A stretch of 64,000 bases of DNA from Enterobacteriaceae bacterium UBA7338 (lineage in GTDB: Bacteria; Pseudomonadota; Gammaproteobacteria; Enterobacterales; Enterobacteriaceae), in NCBI GenBank assembly GCA_002480085.1, contig DKPJ01000009.1, forward strand, positions 352,908-416,907. The letters run 5' to 3'. A program made the position numbers and the translations under genes. This document shows positions 26,586 to 35,711 of this stretch, piece by piece (position 1 is the stretch's first letter; every line of letters starts with the position of its first letter). A model generated the notes under the pieces. That model had not been told where the DNA came from. It saw only the letters and a program-made list of their open reading frames with translations, and searched no databases.

Positions 26586-26696
26586 TAATGCCACTCCGTT
26601 GTAAAAAGTTTTACTTCGTAATAGCACATAAATCGCAAATAAAAAAATGGCGTCTCAATTGGTTATTGAATACGCCATTTTACTCATAAAAATCAG

Positions 26697-27944
26697 TTAG
26701 TTATTAAAATCAAAAGGTGCAATTCTTCTCTTAGTTGTTTCATCAAGATAATCAGCCCACCATTGCAACATCAACCTACGCTCATCCAAATGCTCAGCTT
26801 TATGAATGTATGCGGCACGAACGGAGTTCCGCTCCTGATGGCTCATTTGCCTCTCAACAGCATCTCTCGACCACTTTCCTGACTCGATCAAAGCACTACA
26901 AGCCATCGCTCTAAAACCATGCCCACATACCTCAACGGTTGTGTCATAACCCATCGACCTGAGCGCCTTGTTCACTGTGTTTTCGCTCATAGGTTTTCTG
27001 AAATCATGATCGCCAATGAATACCAGGTCGCATTCGCCGCTGATTTCTCTGATGGCTTTTAGAAGTTCTAAAGCCTGACGACTTAACGGCACGAGGTGTG
27101 GGGTCTTCATTTTTGAACCTCGATGGGAATGTTTGACTCCTGGCAATGGCTCGCGTTCTCCAGGGATAGTCCACATCGCATTTTCAAAGTCGATCTCCGA
27201 CCATCTTGCGAATCGGAGTTCACTGGAACGGATAAAAATGAGCAATGTCAGCTTCACAGCTAATTTAGTAAGTTTCCTACCTTTAAAGCTTTCAATGCGC
27301 TCTAAAAGCTCTGAGAACCTATCAAATGGTAAGGCTGGTCTGTGGGTTCGTTTCGCAACTGTAATTGCCCCAGACATATCTTGTGCTGGATTGTAGTCAA
27401 TTAAGCCATTCTGGACGGCATATCGCATTACTGCCGTAGTCCTTTGCTGTAGTCGGGAAGCAACTTCCAGTCGTCCAGAAGCTTCAACGGCCTTGATAGG
27501 GGCGATAAGATCTCTGGTATTAAGCTCGGATATTTTTCTTTTACCAATAGCAGTAAAGAGACCATCCTCCATGCTTTTTAGAACTCTTTCGCTGTGAGAA
27601 TCTGACCATTTCCTTTTACAGGCAGTATGCCAGTCCCTTGCAACAGCTTCGAATGTCAGGGCTTCGCTTTGCTCAATCTTATCTGCTTTTTTCTTTTCAG
27701 AAGGATCGATACCATCAGATACCAACTTTTTGGCTTCATCTCGCTTCCTGCGGGCTTCACCAAGAGAGACCATTGGGTAAACACCCAATGCTAAAACTTT
27801 CTGTTTGCCCCCGAAACGGTATTGGAGTCGCCAGTACTTTGAACCATTGGGGTTGATCAGCAGGTGCATACCCTGCCCATCTGTGAGTTTGAAAGGTTTA
27901 TCGGAGGGCTTTGTTGTTCGAACTTTGATATCAGTGAGTGCCAT
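26697..27944 (-). CDS. P4-type tyrosine integrase
   Basis: 415 residues. The N-terminal DUF4102-like arm-binding domain (MALTDIKVRTTKPSDKPFKL, GVYPMVSLGEARRKRDEAKK) is typical of P4 integrases. The catalytic core has RSSELRFARW, HGFRAMACSAL, MSHQERNSVRAAY and the final Tyr region AAYIHKAEH. It reads away from leuX and starts 190 bp from the tRNA 3' end, the normal arrangement for an island inserted there. Repeated ATACCATCA motifs lie between it and the tRNA. Confidence 0.93.
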   Translation of the reverse strand: MALTDIKVRTTKPSDKPFKLTDGQGMHLLINPNGSKYWRLQYRFGGKQKVLALGVYPMVSLGEARRKRDEAKKLVSDGIDPSEKKKADKIEQSEALTFEAVARDWHTACKRKWSDSHSERVLKSMEDGLFTAIGKRKISELNTRDLIAPIKAVEASGRLEVASRLQQRTTAVMRYAVQNGLIDYNPAQDMSGAITVAKRTHRPALPFDRFSELLERIESFKGRKLTKLAVKLTLLIFIRSSELRFARWSEIDFENAMWTIPGEREPLPGVKHSHRGSKMKTPHLVPLSRQALELLKAIREISGECDLVFIGDHDFRKPMSENTVNKALRSMGYDTTVEVCGHGFRAMACSALIESGKWSRDAVERQMSHQERNSVRAAYIHKAEHLDERRLMLQWWADYLDETTKRRIAPFDFNN

Positions 27945-27989
27945 CAGTTGATACCTCCGTTGTTGGTACCAAAATCAATCGAACCGGGA

Positions 27990-28022
27990 ATACCATCAGT
28001 TATACCATCATCGGTTGGTATA
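27990..28022. repeat. ATACCATCA repeats at proximal island end
   Basis: Two direct copies (27990-27998, 28002-28010) and one near-inverted copy (GGTTGGTAT, 28014-28022). They match those at 11733-11755, so they are candidate integrase arm-type sites. Confidence 0.6.
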
Positions 28023-28133
28023 TGTTCAAGGAATTGAGTAGACGTGAACAGACTAAGCCAAGTCAGAAACTCGCTTAACTTACTGTTTTTGTGGACTAAA
28101 GTAGACGTTAGTAGACTTGAAAAAAGCTTTTTA

Positions 28134-28218
28134 TGGTGCCGAAGGCCGGACTCGAACCGGCACGTATTTCTACGGTTGATTTTGAATCAACTGCGTCTAC
28201 CGATTTCGCCACTCCGGC
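28134..28218 (-). tRNA. leuX: tRNA-Leu (anticodon CAA)
   Basis: The minus strand reads GCCGGAGTGGCG at the 5' end, a CAA anticodon within TTCAAAA, a variable arm, the GGTTCGAGTCC T-loop, and CTTCGGCACCA with encoded CCA. The acceptor stem has one G-T pair at position 5. It matches enterobacterial leuX and serves as the insertion site of the island. Confidence 0.97.
28140..28157. repeat. Proximal attachment site within leuX
   Basis: 18 bp identical to 11662-11679, covering the T-arm and acceptor 3' strand of the tRNA gene. The tRNA stays intact on this side. Confidence 0.85.
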
Positions 28219-28247
28219 ACTGAAGAGGTATGCGGAAAACTTCGAGA

Positions 28248-28275
28248 ATTATACCCGTCGCACGCTACCATGCAA
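28248..28275 (-). promoter_or_regulatory. Promoter of leuX
   Basis: On the minus strand TTGCAT (28270-28275) and TATAAT (28248-28253) are 16 bp apart, 30 bp before the tRNA 5' end. Confidence 0.75.
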
Positions 28276-28447
28276 GCGCCAGCGTACTCAGACCTAGCTA
28301 AGTGTTGAAAAAAACAGCGGTAATCACAGTTCCTTGCAGTACCCCTCCTTCCCTCATTCTCCTTTCCCATCTCGCACCTTCCGCCCATGCGCCGCCCTAC
28401 CCCATGCTCTACACTTCCTACTCAACGCTGAACCTGAGGAAACCACA

Positions 28448-29467
28448 ATGAGCACAATAAAAAGCTATGCCGCGAAAGAAGCTGGGAGCGAACTGGAGCT
28501 ATACGAATACGATCCTGGCGAACTGCAGGCGGGGGACGTTGAGGTGCAGGTAGACTACTGCGGGATCTGCCACTCTGACCTGTCGATGATCGACAACGAG
28601 TGGGGCATGTCCCAGTATCCGCTGATCGCCGGGCACGAGGTGATTGGTCGCGTAGTGGCGCTGGGCAGCGCGGCGCAGGACAAAGGTCTGAAGGTGGGCC
28701 AGCGGGTGGGTATCGGCTGGACGGCGCGCAGCTGCGGCCACTGCGATGCCTGTATCAGCGGCAACCAGATCAACTGTCTGGAAGGCGCGACGCCGACCAT
28801 CCTTAACCACGGCGGCTTTGCCGAGAAGCTGCGCGCCGACTGGCAGTGGGTGATCCCGCTTCCGGACAGCATCGATATTGAATCCGCCGGGCCAATGCTC
28901 TGCGGCGGCATCACGGTGTTTAAACCGCTGCTGATGCATCACATCACCGCCACCAGCCGCGTCGGGGTGATCGGTATCGGCGGGCTGGGTCATATCGCCA
29001 TCAAGCTGCTGCACGCCATGGGCTGCGAGGTGACGGCGTTCAGCTCTAACCCGGCGAAGGAGCAGGAGGTGCTGCGGTTCGGGGCGGATAAGGTGGTGAA
29101 CAGCCGCGATCCGGAGGCGTTAAAAGCCTTGGCGGGCCAGTTCGATCTGATTATCAATACCGTTAACGTCGATCTCGACTGGCAGCCCTACTTCGAGGCG
29201 CTGGCCCACGGCGGTAACTTCCACACCGTCGGTGCGGTGCTGAAGCCGCTTCCGGTCCCGGCCTTTACCCTGATCGGTGGCGACCGCAGCATCTCCGGCT
29301 CAGCGACCGGGACGCCGTACGAGCTGCGTAAGCTGCTGCGCTTTGCCGGTCGCAGCAAGGTTGCCCCGCAGACCGAGCTGTTCCCGATGTCGCAGATCAA
29401 CGAGGCCCTGCAGCACGTTCGTGATGGCAAGGCCCGTTATCGCGTAGTGTTGAAAGCAGATTTTTAA
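28448..29467 (+). CDS. ahr: NADPH-dependent aldehyde reductase Ahr (YjgB)
   Basis: 339 residues, a zinc-dependent medium-chain alcohol dehydrogenase that reduces a broad range of aldehydes. Catalytic zinc ligands lie in CGICHSDLS and AGHEVIG; a structural zinc lobe has SCGHCDACISGNQINC. GIGGLGHIAIK is the dinucleotide fold. The start MSTIKSYA at 28448 has GAGGAA upstream and matches family length; an upstream extension would not. It lies next to leuX as in E. coli. Confidence 0.93.
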   Translation: MSTIKSYAAKEAGSELELYEYDPGELQAGDVEVQVDYCGICHSDLSMIDNEWGMSQYPLIAGHEVIGRVVALGSAAQDKGLKVGQRVGIGWTARSCGHCDACISGNQINCLEGATPTILNHGGFAEKLRADWQWVIPLPDSIDIESAGPMLCGGITVFKPLLMHHITATSRVGVIGIGGLGHIAIKLLHAMGCEVTAFSSNPAKEQEVLRFGADKVVNSRDPEALKALAGQFDLIINTVNVDLDWQPYFEALAHGGNFHTVGAVLKPLPVPAFTLIGGDRSISGSATGTPYELRKLLRFAGRSKVAPQTELFPMSQINEALQHVRDGKARYRVVLKADF

Positions 29468-29476
29468 TTAGCCAAT

Positions 29477-29502
29477 GCCCGGCGGCGTTATGTTCGCCGG
29501 GC
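29477..29502. repeat. REP-type palindrome between ahr and dhaK
   Basis: GCCCGGCG and CGCCGGGC arms with a 10-bp loop between two converging genes; probably also a bidirectional terminator. Confidence 0.7.
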
Positions 29503-29510
29503 CATAAACG

Positions 29511-31154
29511 TTATACCTTCGCCAGGGCGGCAAAGACTTCGGCTACCGCAACCGCACCCGGATCGGTGACGCCCGTCAGGCTGTCGCTGTTAACATACGA
29601 CGAGCGTCCCGCCCCCGCTTTCTGCATCTTAGCGGTGCTCTCTGCTCCCTCTTTGGCTGCCGCAACCGCAGCGCTGAGATCCTGGCTCTGCAACGCCTCT
29701 AGCGCAGGCTGTAGCGCATCTATCAGCGTCCGGTCACCCAGATCCGCCCCACCGTAGTGTTTCATCTGCCTGAGGCCTTTTAAGAGCGCATCAGCGATGT
29801 TGGCCCCGTCGTGGATCGCCTGCCCGGCAGCGGTGAAGAATATCGACATCAGCACCCCGCTGGAGCCGCCCATCACCGTCGCCAGCCGCTCGCCGATGAG
29901 CTGGAAGAGCTGGGCGCTGTTGTCCAGCGGGAGCTTGCCCTGCTCGAGCTGCTGGGCGATATCCCGCGCCCCTTCGGCAAAGGTCGAGCCGGTGTCGCCG
30001 TCGCCAACTTTGGCATCCAGGGCGTTGAGCCGGTTCTCGAGGCTCATCAGCGTCTCGGTGGCGGCTTTAACTATGGCGCTAACCTGGGGGTTGTCGGAGG
30101 GCTGGGTCTCGATGCCGGTGCTAATCGCGTTGTGCTTAACCGTGCGCACCGGGGCGAAGGCCACCGGTTTTTGCCAGCCGACGGTCTCGACGTCCGCATT
30201 GAGGGCGCGCTCAAACTCATCGTTGAGGCGCAGCAGCGAGAGCGAGAACCCTTTCATATCCAGGGAGCTGACCAGCGGCGCGGGGCCGATGAGGTAAGCA
30301 ATCTGATCCTTCAGCGCCGAGTGCGCCAGCTCTTTGGTGAGCAGAGCCATCTCCAGTGCCGAGACGCCGCCGAGGTTGTTGATCAGCACCGCCACGCGAT
30401 CGTTACCCGCCTGCGCCTTCAGCGGCTCGACGAGGGTATCGATGAGCGTTTTGCTGTTGTGGGAGTCAACGGTGCTGGCCCCCGGCTCGCCGTGAATGCC
30501 GAGGCCCAGCTCGACCTTGCCGCGCTGGATGCGGTTCTCCTCCTCTTCGCCGCTGCCCGGCAGGTTGCAGGTCTCCATCGCCAGCCCGAGGCTCCAGACG
30601 CTGTCGCTGGCCTGCTGGGCTATCGCCCGTACCTCGCCGAGGGATTTACCCTGTTCGGCGGCGTAGCCTGCGATCTTATGCACCAGCGCCGTTCCGGCGA
30701 TGCCGCGCGGCTGCTTGTTATCCGGCAGGGCGATGTCGTCGGCGACGATCACCATCTCGACCTTCAGGCCGTGGCGTTTGGCTTTCTCGGCGGCGAGGCC
30801 GAAGTTGAGGCGGTCCCCGGTGTAGTTTTTGACGATCAGCAGGCAGCCGCGATCGCCGGTGACGGCGACGATGGCGTTAAGCACGGCATCAACGCTGGGG
30901 GAGGCGAAGACGTCCCCGCAGACGGCGGCGGTGAGCATCCCTTTGCCGACGAAGCCCGCGTGGGCAGGCTCGTGGCCGGAGCCGCCGCCGGAGATGACCG
31001 CCACGCGGCCCTTGTCCCAGTCGCCCCGCGCAACGATGCGGATAGCGGGATCGATATCGAGACGCACCAGGTTAGCGTGCGGTGCGGAGATAATTAAGCC
31101 TTCGATGGCATCATTGACCAGCTGCTTGCGGTCGTTGAAGAAAAATTTGGACAT
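29511..31154 (-). CDS. dhaK: ATP-dependent dihydroxyacetone kinase
   Basis: 547 residues. The DhaK (Dak1) domain spans about 1-330 with SGGGSGHEPAHAGF and a substrate-binding His in the GIHGEPG region. The DhaL (Dak2) domain spans about 350-547 with the ADP-Mg motif KVGDGDTGST. This fused form uses ATP directly, unlike the PTS-driven DhaKLM of E. coli, and gives dihydroxyacetone phosphate. It is monocistronic, with no glycerol dehydrogenase next to it. It is transcribed away from lptG across a terminator. Confidence 0.92.
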   Translation of the reverse strand: MSKFFFNDRKQLVNDAIEGLIISAPHANLVRLDIDPAIRIVARGDWDKGRVAVISGGGSGHEPAHAGFVGKGMLTAAVCGDVFASPSVDAVLNAIVAVTGDRGCLLIVKNYTGDRLNFGLAAEKAKRHGLKVEMVIVADDIALPDNKQPRGIAGTALVHKIAGYAAEQGKSLGEVRAIAQQASDSVWSLGLAMETCNLPGSGEEEENRIQRGKVELGLGIHGEPGASTVDSHNSKTLIDTLVEPLKAQAGNDRVAVLINNLGGVSALEMALLTKELAHSALKDQIAYLIGPAPLVSSLDMKGFSLSLLRLNDEFERALNADVETVGWQKPVAFAPVRTVKHNAISTGIETQPSDNPQVSAIVKAATETLMSLENRLNALDAKVGDGDTGSTFAEGARDIAQQLEQGKLPLDNSAQLFQLIGERLATVMGGSSGVLMSIFFTAAGQAIHDGANIADALLKGLRQMKHYGGADLGDRTLIDALQPALEALQSQDLSAAVAAAKEGAESTAKMQKAGAGRSSYVNSDSLTGVTDPGAVAVAEVFAALAKV

Positions 31155-31224
31155 AGCTTCCCGAGCGGTTAATTAATCGTAAGGAAAGCATAGACGGTGT
31201 GACGAAGCGCAAAGTATGAAAGTG

Positions 31225-31250
31225 ACCCCCGCCCGGAAAAGTGCGGGGGT
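31225..31250 (-). terminator. Terminator of lptFG
   Basis: ACCCCCGC (31225-31232) pairs with GCGGGGGT (31243-31250), 10 nt past the lptG stop codon. The following tract on the minus strand (CACTTTC) is only partly U-rich. Confidence 0.6.
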
Positions 31251-31260
31251 GAAGGCGCGG

Positions 31261-32343
31261 TTAAGCCCGACGCATCATCAGCCAGACGCTGATGGCAAAG
31301 AACGAGGCGCTCGGCAGCAGCGCACCGATAACCGGCGGGATGCCGTATACCAGTGTCAGCGGGCCGAAGATCTGATCCAGCACGTAGAACACGAAGCCGA
31401 AGCTGATCCCGGTCACCACGCGCACGCCCATCGGCACGCTGCGCAGCGGGCCAAAGATGAACGACAGCGCCATCAGCATCATGACTGCCACCGACAGGGG
31501 CTGGAAGATTTTACTCCACATGTTGAGCTGGTAGCGGCCAGAGTCCTGCCCGGTTGACTTCAGGTACTTCACATAGTCGCGCAGGCCGCTGATGGAGAGC
31601 GCATCCGGCTCCAGCGCCACCACGCCCAGCTTGTCCGGCGTCAGGTTGGTCTTCCATGTGCCGCTTACGGTCTGGGAGCCGGTGATCTGCTTCGGATCCT
31701 GGAGGTTAGACTCGTCTACCTGCGACAGTTTCCAGACCTTCTGCTGCTCATCAAACGCGGCGTGGGCCGCGTAGCGCACCGACTGCAGGCGACGCTGATC
31801 GTTGAAGCTGTAGATGCTCACGCCGTTCAGCTCGCTGTTGCCGGAAACCTGCTGGATGTAAACAAAGCTGTTGCCGTCTTTGGCCCACAGCCCCTGCTGG
31901 GTAGAGAGCATCGCCCCGCCGTAGATCGCCTGGGCACGGTAGTTACGCGCCATCTGCTCACCCTGCGGCGCGACCCACTCGCCAATCGCCATAGTCAGCA
32001 GCACCAGCGGGATCGCCGTCTTCATGACCGACAGCGCCACCTGGAAACGGGTAAAGCCGGAGGCCTGCATCACCACCAGCTCGCTGCGCTGGGCCAGCAT
32101 CCCCAGGCCCAACAGCGCGCCCAGCAGGGCCGCCATCGGGAAGAAGATCTGAATATCTTTTGGAATGCTGAGCACGGTATACATCCCCGCGCCCATCGCA
32201 TCGTAGCTCCCCTGCCCGGCACGTTTGAGCTGATCGACAAACTTGATGATGCCCGAGAGCGACACCAGCATGAACAGCGTCATCATGATGGTGGTGAAGA
32301 TGGTCTTACCGATATAGCGATCGAGTACGCCAAAAGCCTGCAT
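31261..32343 (-). CDS. lptG: LPS export permease LptG
   Basis: 360 residues, a YjgP/YjgQ family permease with three N-terminal and three C-terminal membrane helices around a periplasmic beta-jellyroll (about 100-260). With LptF and the LptB2 ATPase it extracts lipopolysaccharide from the inner membrane. The MQAFGVLDRYIGKTI start is typical of LptG. The ATG overlaps the lptF stop by one base (TAATG), so the two are made in step. Confidence 0.97.
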   Translation of the reverse strand: MQAFGVLDRYIGKTIFTTIMMTLFMLVSLSGIIKFVDQLKRAGQGSYDAMGAGMYTVLSIPKDIQIFFPMAALLGALLGLGMLAQRSELVVMQASGFTRFQVALSVMKTAIPLVLLTMAIGEWVAPQGEQMARNYRAQAIYGGAMLSTQQGLWAKDGNSFVYIQQVSGNSELNGVSIYSFNDQRRLQSVRYAAHAAFDEQQKVWKLSQVDESNLQDPKQITGSQTVSGTWKTNLTPDKLGVVALEPDALSISGLRDYVKYLKSTGQDSGRYQLNMWSKIFQPLSVAVMMLMALSFIFGPLRSVPMGVRVVTGISFGFVFYVLDQIFGPLTLVYGIPPVIGALLPSASFFAISVWLMMRRA

Positions 32344-33443
32344 TATATCGCTCCTTTACGCACGAAACGGGCGCGTATCCGGCGCATCGGCACCGTATCC
32401 CACAGGTTAAGCGCAACCGCCAGCGCCAGATAGAACAGGTTGACTGCCCACATCCAGATCATCGGATCGAGCTTGCCCTTGCCGCCGTTAGACTTCAGCG
32501 AGGTCTGCACCAGGAAGAAGACCAGATAGAGCAGCATCGCTGGCAGCATCGAGAGCACGCGACCCTGGCGCGGGTTAACCACGCTGAGCGGCACCACCAT
32601 CAGCGCCATCACGAATACGGCGAAGATGAGGGTTAAGCGCCAGTGCAGCTCCGCGCTTGCCCGCGGCGTGTCGGTGCGCATCAGGGTGCGCATGTCCATC
32701 TGCTCGGTATCGTCCGGATCCAGCGCCACCGCCTGATGGCCCACAATCGCCTGGTAGTCCTGGAAGTCGGTGATGCGGAAGTCGCGCAGCAGCGCGGTGC
32801 CTTCGAAGCGCGTCCCTTTGGTCAGGGTCACCACCTGCGAGCCATCTTTGCGCTGCGACAGCTGGCCGGAATCAGCGACCACTACCGATGGGCGGGCGTT
32901 GCCTTTAGGCCGCAGCTGCGCAAGGAAAACATCGTTGAAGCTGCTGCCGCTGACGCTCTCGATAAACAGCACCGAGTTGCCGTCGGTGGCCTGCTGGAAC
33001 TGGCCCTGGGCCAGCGCCGCCATGCCGGGGTTGGCTTTGGCTTCCGCCAGCACCTCGTCCTGATGACGCGAGGACCACGGCCCGGCCCACATCACGTTCA
33101 CGGCGGCCAGAATCCCGGTGAAGATGACCAGCACCATCGCGGCCTTCACCAGCACGGCCTTGCTCAGGCCGCAGGCGTGCATCACCGTGATCTCACTGTC
33201 GGTATAGAGCTTGCCGAAGGTCATCAGCAGCCCAAGGAAGAGGCTAAGCGGCAGGATCAGCTGCGCCATCTCAGGTACGCCCAGCCCCAGTAAGGAGAGC
33301 ACCAGATTTGTCGGGATATCACCGTCAACGGCTGCACCGAGGATCCGCACCAATTTCTGACAGAAGAAGATCAGAAGCAGGATGAATAGGATCGCAAGTT
33401 GACTTTTTAGCGTCTCCCGAACCAGATATCTTATGATTATCAC
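32343..33443 (-). CDS. lptF: LPS export permease LptF
   Basis: 366 residues with the same six-helix plus jellyroll plan as LptG. The N-terminus MIIIRYLVRETLKSQ and the segment KLYTDSEITVMHACG are characteristic. It is the first gene of the lptFG operon and diverges from pepA across 256 bp that must hold both promoters. Essential outer-membrane biogenesis gene. Confidence 0.97.
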   Translation of the reverse strand: MIIIRYLVRETLKSQLAILFILLLIFFCQKLVRILGAAVDGDIPTNLVLSLLGLGVPEMAQLILPLSLFLGLLMTFGKLYTDSEITVMHACGLSKAVLVKAAMVLVIFTGILAAVNVMWAGPWSSRHQDEVLAEAKANPGMAALAQGQFQQATDGNSVLFIESVSGSSFNDVFLAQLRPKGNARPSVVVADSGQLSQRKDGSQVVTLTKGTRFEGTALLRDFRITDFQDYQAIVGHQAVALDPDDTEQMDMRTLMRTDTPRASAELHWRLTLIFAVFVMALMVVPLSVVNPRQGRVLSMLPAMLLYLVFFLVQTSLKSNGGKGKLDPMIWMWAVNLFYLALAVALNLWDTVPMRRIRARFVRKGAI

Positions 33444-33699
33444 TATAAATACGCCCGTAAAAACCCGTCTTTTTGCAGGAAAATCGCTTGTTTCATGGCT
33501 TAAACGTCATTTATTCTCTTGAGTCGTCGAAAGCATCGCTAAGATATAGGAAACTTAGCGGATGCACGTTTCAGGATATGTTCTGACGTGTCGAACTAAG
33601 ATTAACACGAAGTCACCGCAACAGCGGACATGAGTTACGAAAGCTTGCAATTCTATCCGTAGCCCCGGCTGTTGTCTTTAAGATTCAGGAGCGTAGTGC

Positions 33700-35211
33700 A
33701 TGGAGTTCAGTGTAAAAAGCGGTAGCCCGGAGAAACAGCGGAGTGCCTGCATCGTGGTTGGCGTGTTTGAACCGCGTCGGCTCTCCCCTATCGCCGAGCA
33801 GCTCGATAAGATCAGCGACGGCTACATCAGCGCGCTGCTGCGCCGTGGAGAGCTGGAAGGCAAGCCGGGGCAGACGTTGTTGCTGCACCATGTTCCTAAC
33901 GTCCTGTCAGAGCGCATTTTGCTGATTGGCTGCGGGAAAGAGCGTGAGCTGGACGAGCGCCAGTACAAGCAGGTTATTCAGAAAACCATTAATACGCTGA
34001 ATGATACCGGCTCGATGGAGGCGGTCTGCTTCCTGACCGAACTGCACGTTAAAGGGCGCAACACCTACTGGAAAGTGCGCCAGGCGGTAGAGACGGCGAA
34101 AGAGACGCTCTACAGCTTCGATCAGCTGAAAACCAACAAATCCGAGCCGCGTCGTCCGCTGCGTAAAATGGTCTTCAACGTGCCAACCCGCCGGGAGCTG
34201 ACCAGCGGCGAGCGCGCCATTCAGCACGGCCTGGCGATCGCCTGCGGCATTAAGGCGGCGAAAGATCTCAGCAACATGCCGCCCAATATCTGTAACGCGG
34301 GCTACCTCGCCTCGCAGGCGCGCCAGCTGGCGGACTCCAACAGCGAGAACATCACCACCCGGGTGATCGGCGAGCAGCAGATGCGCGAGCTGGGGATGCA
34401 CTCCTATCTGGCGGTGGGCCAGGGCTCGCAGAACGAATCCCTGATGTCGGTCATCGAGTACAAGGGCAGCAGTGATGAAGACGCGCGTCCGATTGTGCTG
34501 GTGGGTAAAGGGTTGACCTTTGACTCCGGCGGCATCTCCATCAAGCCAGCCGAAGGCATGGATGAGATGAAGTATGACATGTGCGGCGCGGCGGCGGTTT
34601 ACGGCGTAATGCGCATGGTCGCCGAGCTGAAGCTGCCGCTGAACGTGGTGGGCGTGCTGGCAGGGTGTGAGAACATGCCCGGCGGCCGCGCCTTCCGTCC
34701 GGGGGACGTCCTGACCACCATGTCCGGTCAGACCGTGGAAGTGCTGAACACCGATGCCGAAGGGCGTCTGGTGCTGTGCGACGTTCTGACCTACGTGGAG
34801 CGCTTCGATCCGGAGCTGGTGATCGACATCGCCACTCTGACCGGGGCGTGCGTAATTGCCCTCGGCCACCACATCACCGGCCTGATGTCGAACCACAATC
34901 CGCTGGCTCATGAGCTGATTGGCGCGTCCGAGCAGGCGGGCGATCGCGCATGGCGTCTGCCGCTGGGCGACGAGTACTATGAGCAGCTGGAGTCGAACTT
35001 TGCCGATATGGCCAACATCGGCGGGCGTCCTGGTGGGGCGATCACCGCGGGCTGCTTCCTGTCGCGCTTTACCCGGAAATACAACTGGGCGCACCTCGAC
35101 ATCGCCGGTACCGCATGGCGCTCCGGCAAAGCCAAAGGCGCAACCGGCCGTCCGGTCGCCCTGCTGTCGCAGTTCCTGCTGAACCGCGCTGGTTTTAATG
35201 GCGAAGAGTAA
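33700..35211 (+). CDS. pepA: Leucyl aminopeptidase A
   Basis: 503 residues. The M17 dimetal aminopeptidase signature NTDAEGRL is at about 350-357, with metal and catalytic residues in VGKGLTFDSGG and GAAAVYG. In enterobacteria PepA also binds DNA, acting in Xer recombination at plasmid cer sites and in carAB regulation. SD CAGGAG lies before ATG 33700. It diverges from lptF. Confidence 0.97.
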   Translation: MEFSVKSGSPEKQRSACIVVGVFEPRRLSPIAEQLDKISDGYISALLRRGELEGKPGQTLLLHHVPNVLSERILLIGCGKERELDERQYKQVIQKTINTLNDTGSMEAVCFLTELHVKGRNTYWKVRQAVETAKETLYSFDQLKTNKSEPRRPLRKMVFNVPTRRELTSGERAIQHGLAIACGIKAAKDLSNMPPNICNAGYLASQARQLADSNSENITTRVIGEQQMRELGMHSYLAVGQGSQNESLMSVIEYKGSSDEDARPIVLVGKGLTFDSGGISIKPAEGMDEMKYDMCGAAAVYGVMRMVAELKLPLNVVGVLAGCENMPGGRAFRPGDVLTTMSGQTVEVLNTDAEGRLVLCDVLTYVERFDPELVIDIATLTGACVIALGHHITGLMSNHNPLAHELIGASEQAGDRAWRLPLGDEYYEQLESNFADMANIGGRPGGAITAGCFLSRFTRKYNWAHLDIAGTAWRSGKAKGATGRPVALLSQFLLNRAGFNGEE

Positions 35212-35233
35212 CGGCGAAGAGTAGTGATTAAAC

Positions 35234-35259
35234 GCCCGGTGGCGCTACGCTTACCGGGC
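35234..35259. repeat. REP element between pepA and holC
   Basis: GCCCGGTGGCGCTACGCTTA followed by CCGGGC, the standard enterobacterial REP stem. Confidence 0.8.
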
Positions 35260-35279
35260 CTACAACGGCCTTAACCGCA

Positions 35280-35711
35280 ATGAAAAACGCAACGTTTTAC
35301 CTTCTTGATCACGATGGCTTAGACGCCGTAGAAGCGCTGGTGTGTGAGCTGGCCGCCGAACGCTGGCGCAACGGCAAGCGTATCCTCATTGCCTGCGAAG
35401 ATGAGCGGCAGGCGATTCGCCTCGACGAGGCCCTGTGGGCGCGTCCGGCGGAGAGCTTTGTGCCGCATAACCTGGCGGGCGAAGGGCCGCGCGGCGGTGC
35501 GCCGGTAGAGATTGCCTGGCCGCAAAAGCGCAACAGCAGCCCGCGCGATCTGCTGATCAGCCTGCGGGTAAACTTTGCAGATTTTGCCACCGCTTTCACA
35601 GAAGTGATAGACTTCGTTCCTCACGAAGAAACTCTGAAACAACTGGCTCGCGAACGCTATAAAGCCTATCGCCTGGCTGGTTTCAACCTGAACACGGCAA
35701 CCTGGAAATAA
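35280..35711 (+). CDS. holC: DNA polymerase III chi subunit
   Basis: 143 residues. MKNATFYLLDHDG and the FVPHEETLKQLARERYKAYR end are typical of HolC. Chi links the clamp loader (through psi) to single-stranded DNA-binding protein. The last base of its stop codon is the first base of the valS ATG (TAATG), the conserved holC-valS coupling. Confidence 0.96.
   Translation: MKNATFYLLDHDGLDAVEALVCELAAERWRNGKRILIACEDERQAIRLDEALWARPAESFVPHNLAGEGPRGGAPVEIAWPQKRNSSPRDLLISLRVNFADFATAFTEVIDFVPHEETLKQLARERYKAYRLAGFNLNTATWK

Larger units (their letters stand above)
11662..28157. mobile_element. Genomic island / integrative mobilizable element in leuX
   Basis: A 16.5-kb AT-rich block is bounded by 18-bp direct repeats of the tRNA-Leu 3' end, with a P4-type integrase next to the intact tRNA. 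Cargo from left: dual methyltransferase and HNH nuclease, two membrane proteins, mobilization genes, an unknown membrane protein, a recombinase trio with accessory protein, AlpA, and a DUF6387-like protein. There are no conjugation apparatus genes, so transfer would need a helper. leuX is a known island hotspot in enterobacteria. Confidence 0.85.

Noticed and set aside
29811..31097. Long plus-strand open frame (428 codons) opposite dhaK
   Set aside because: It is the antisense shadow of a GC-rich gene; composition is Arg/Gly/His-rich without family motifs, while the minus strand has a full kinase.
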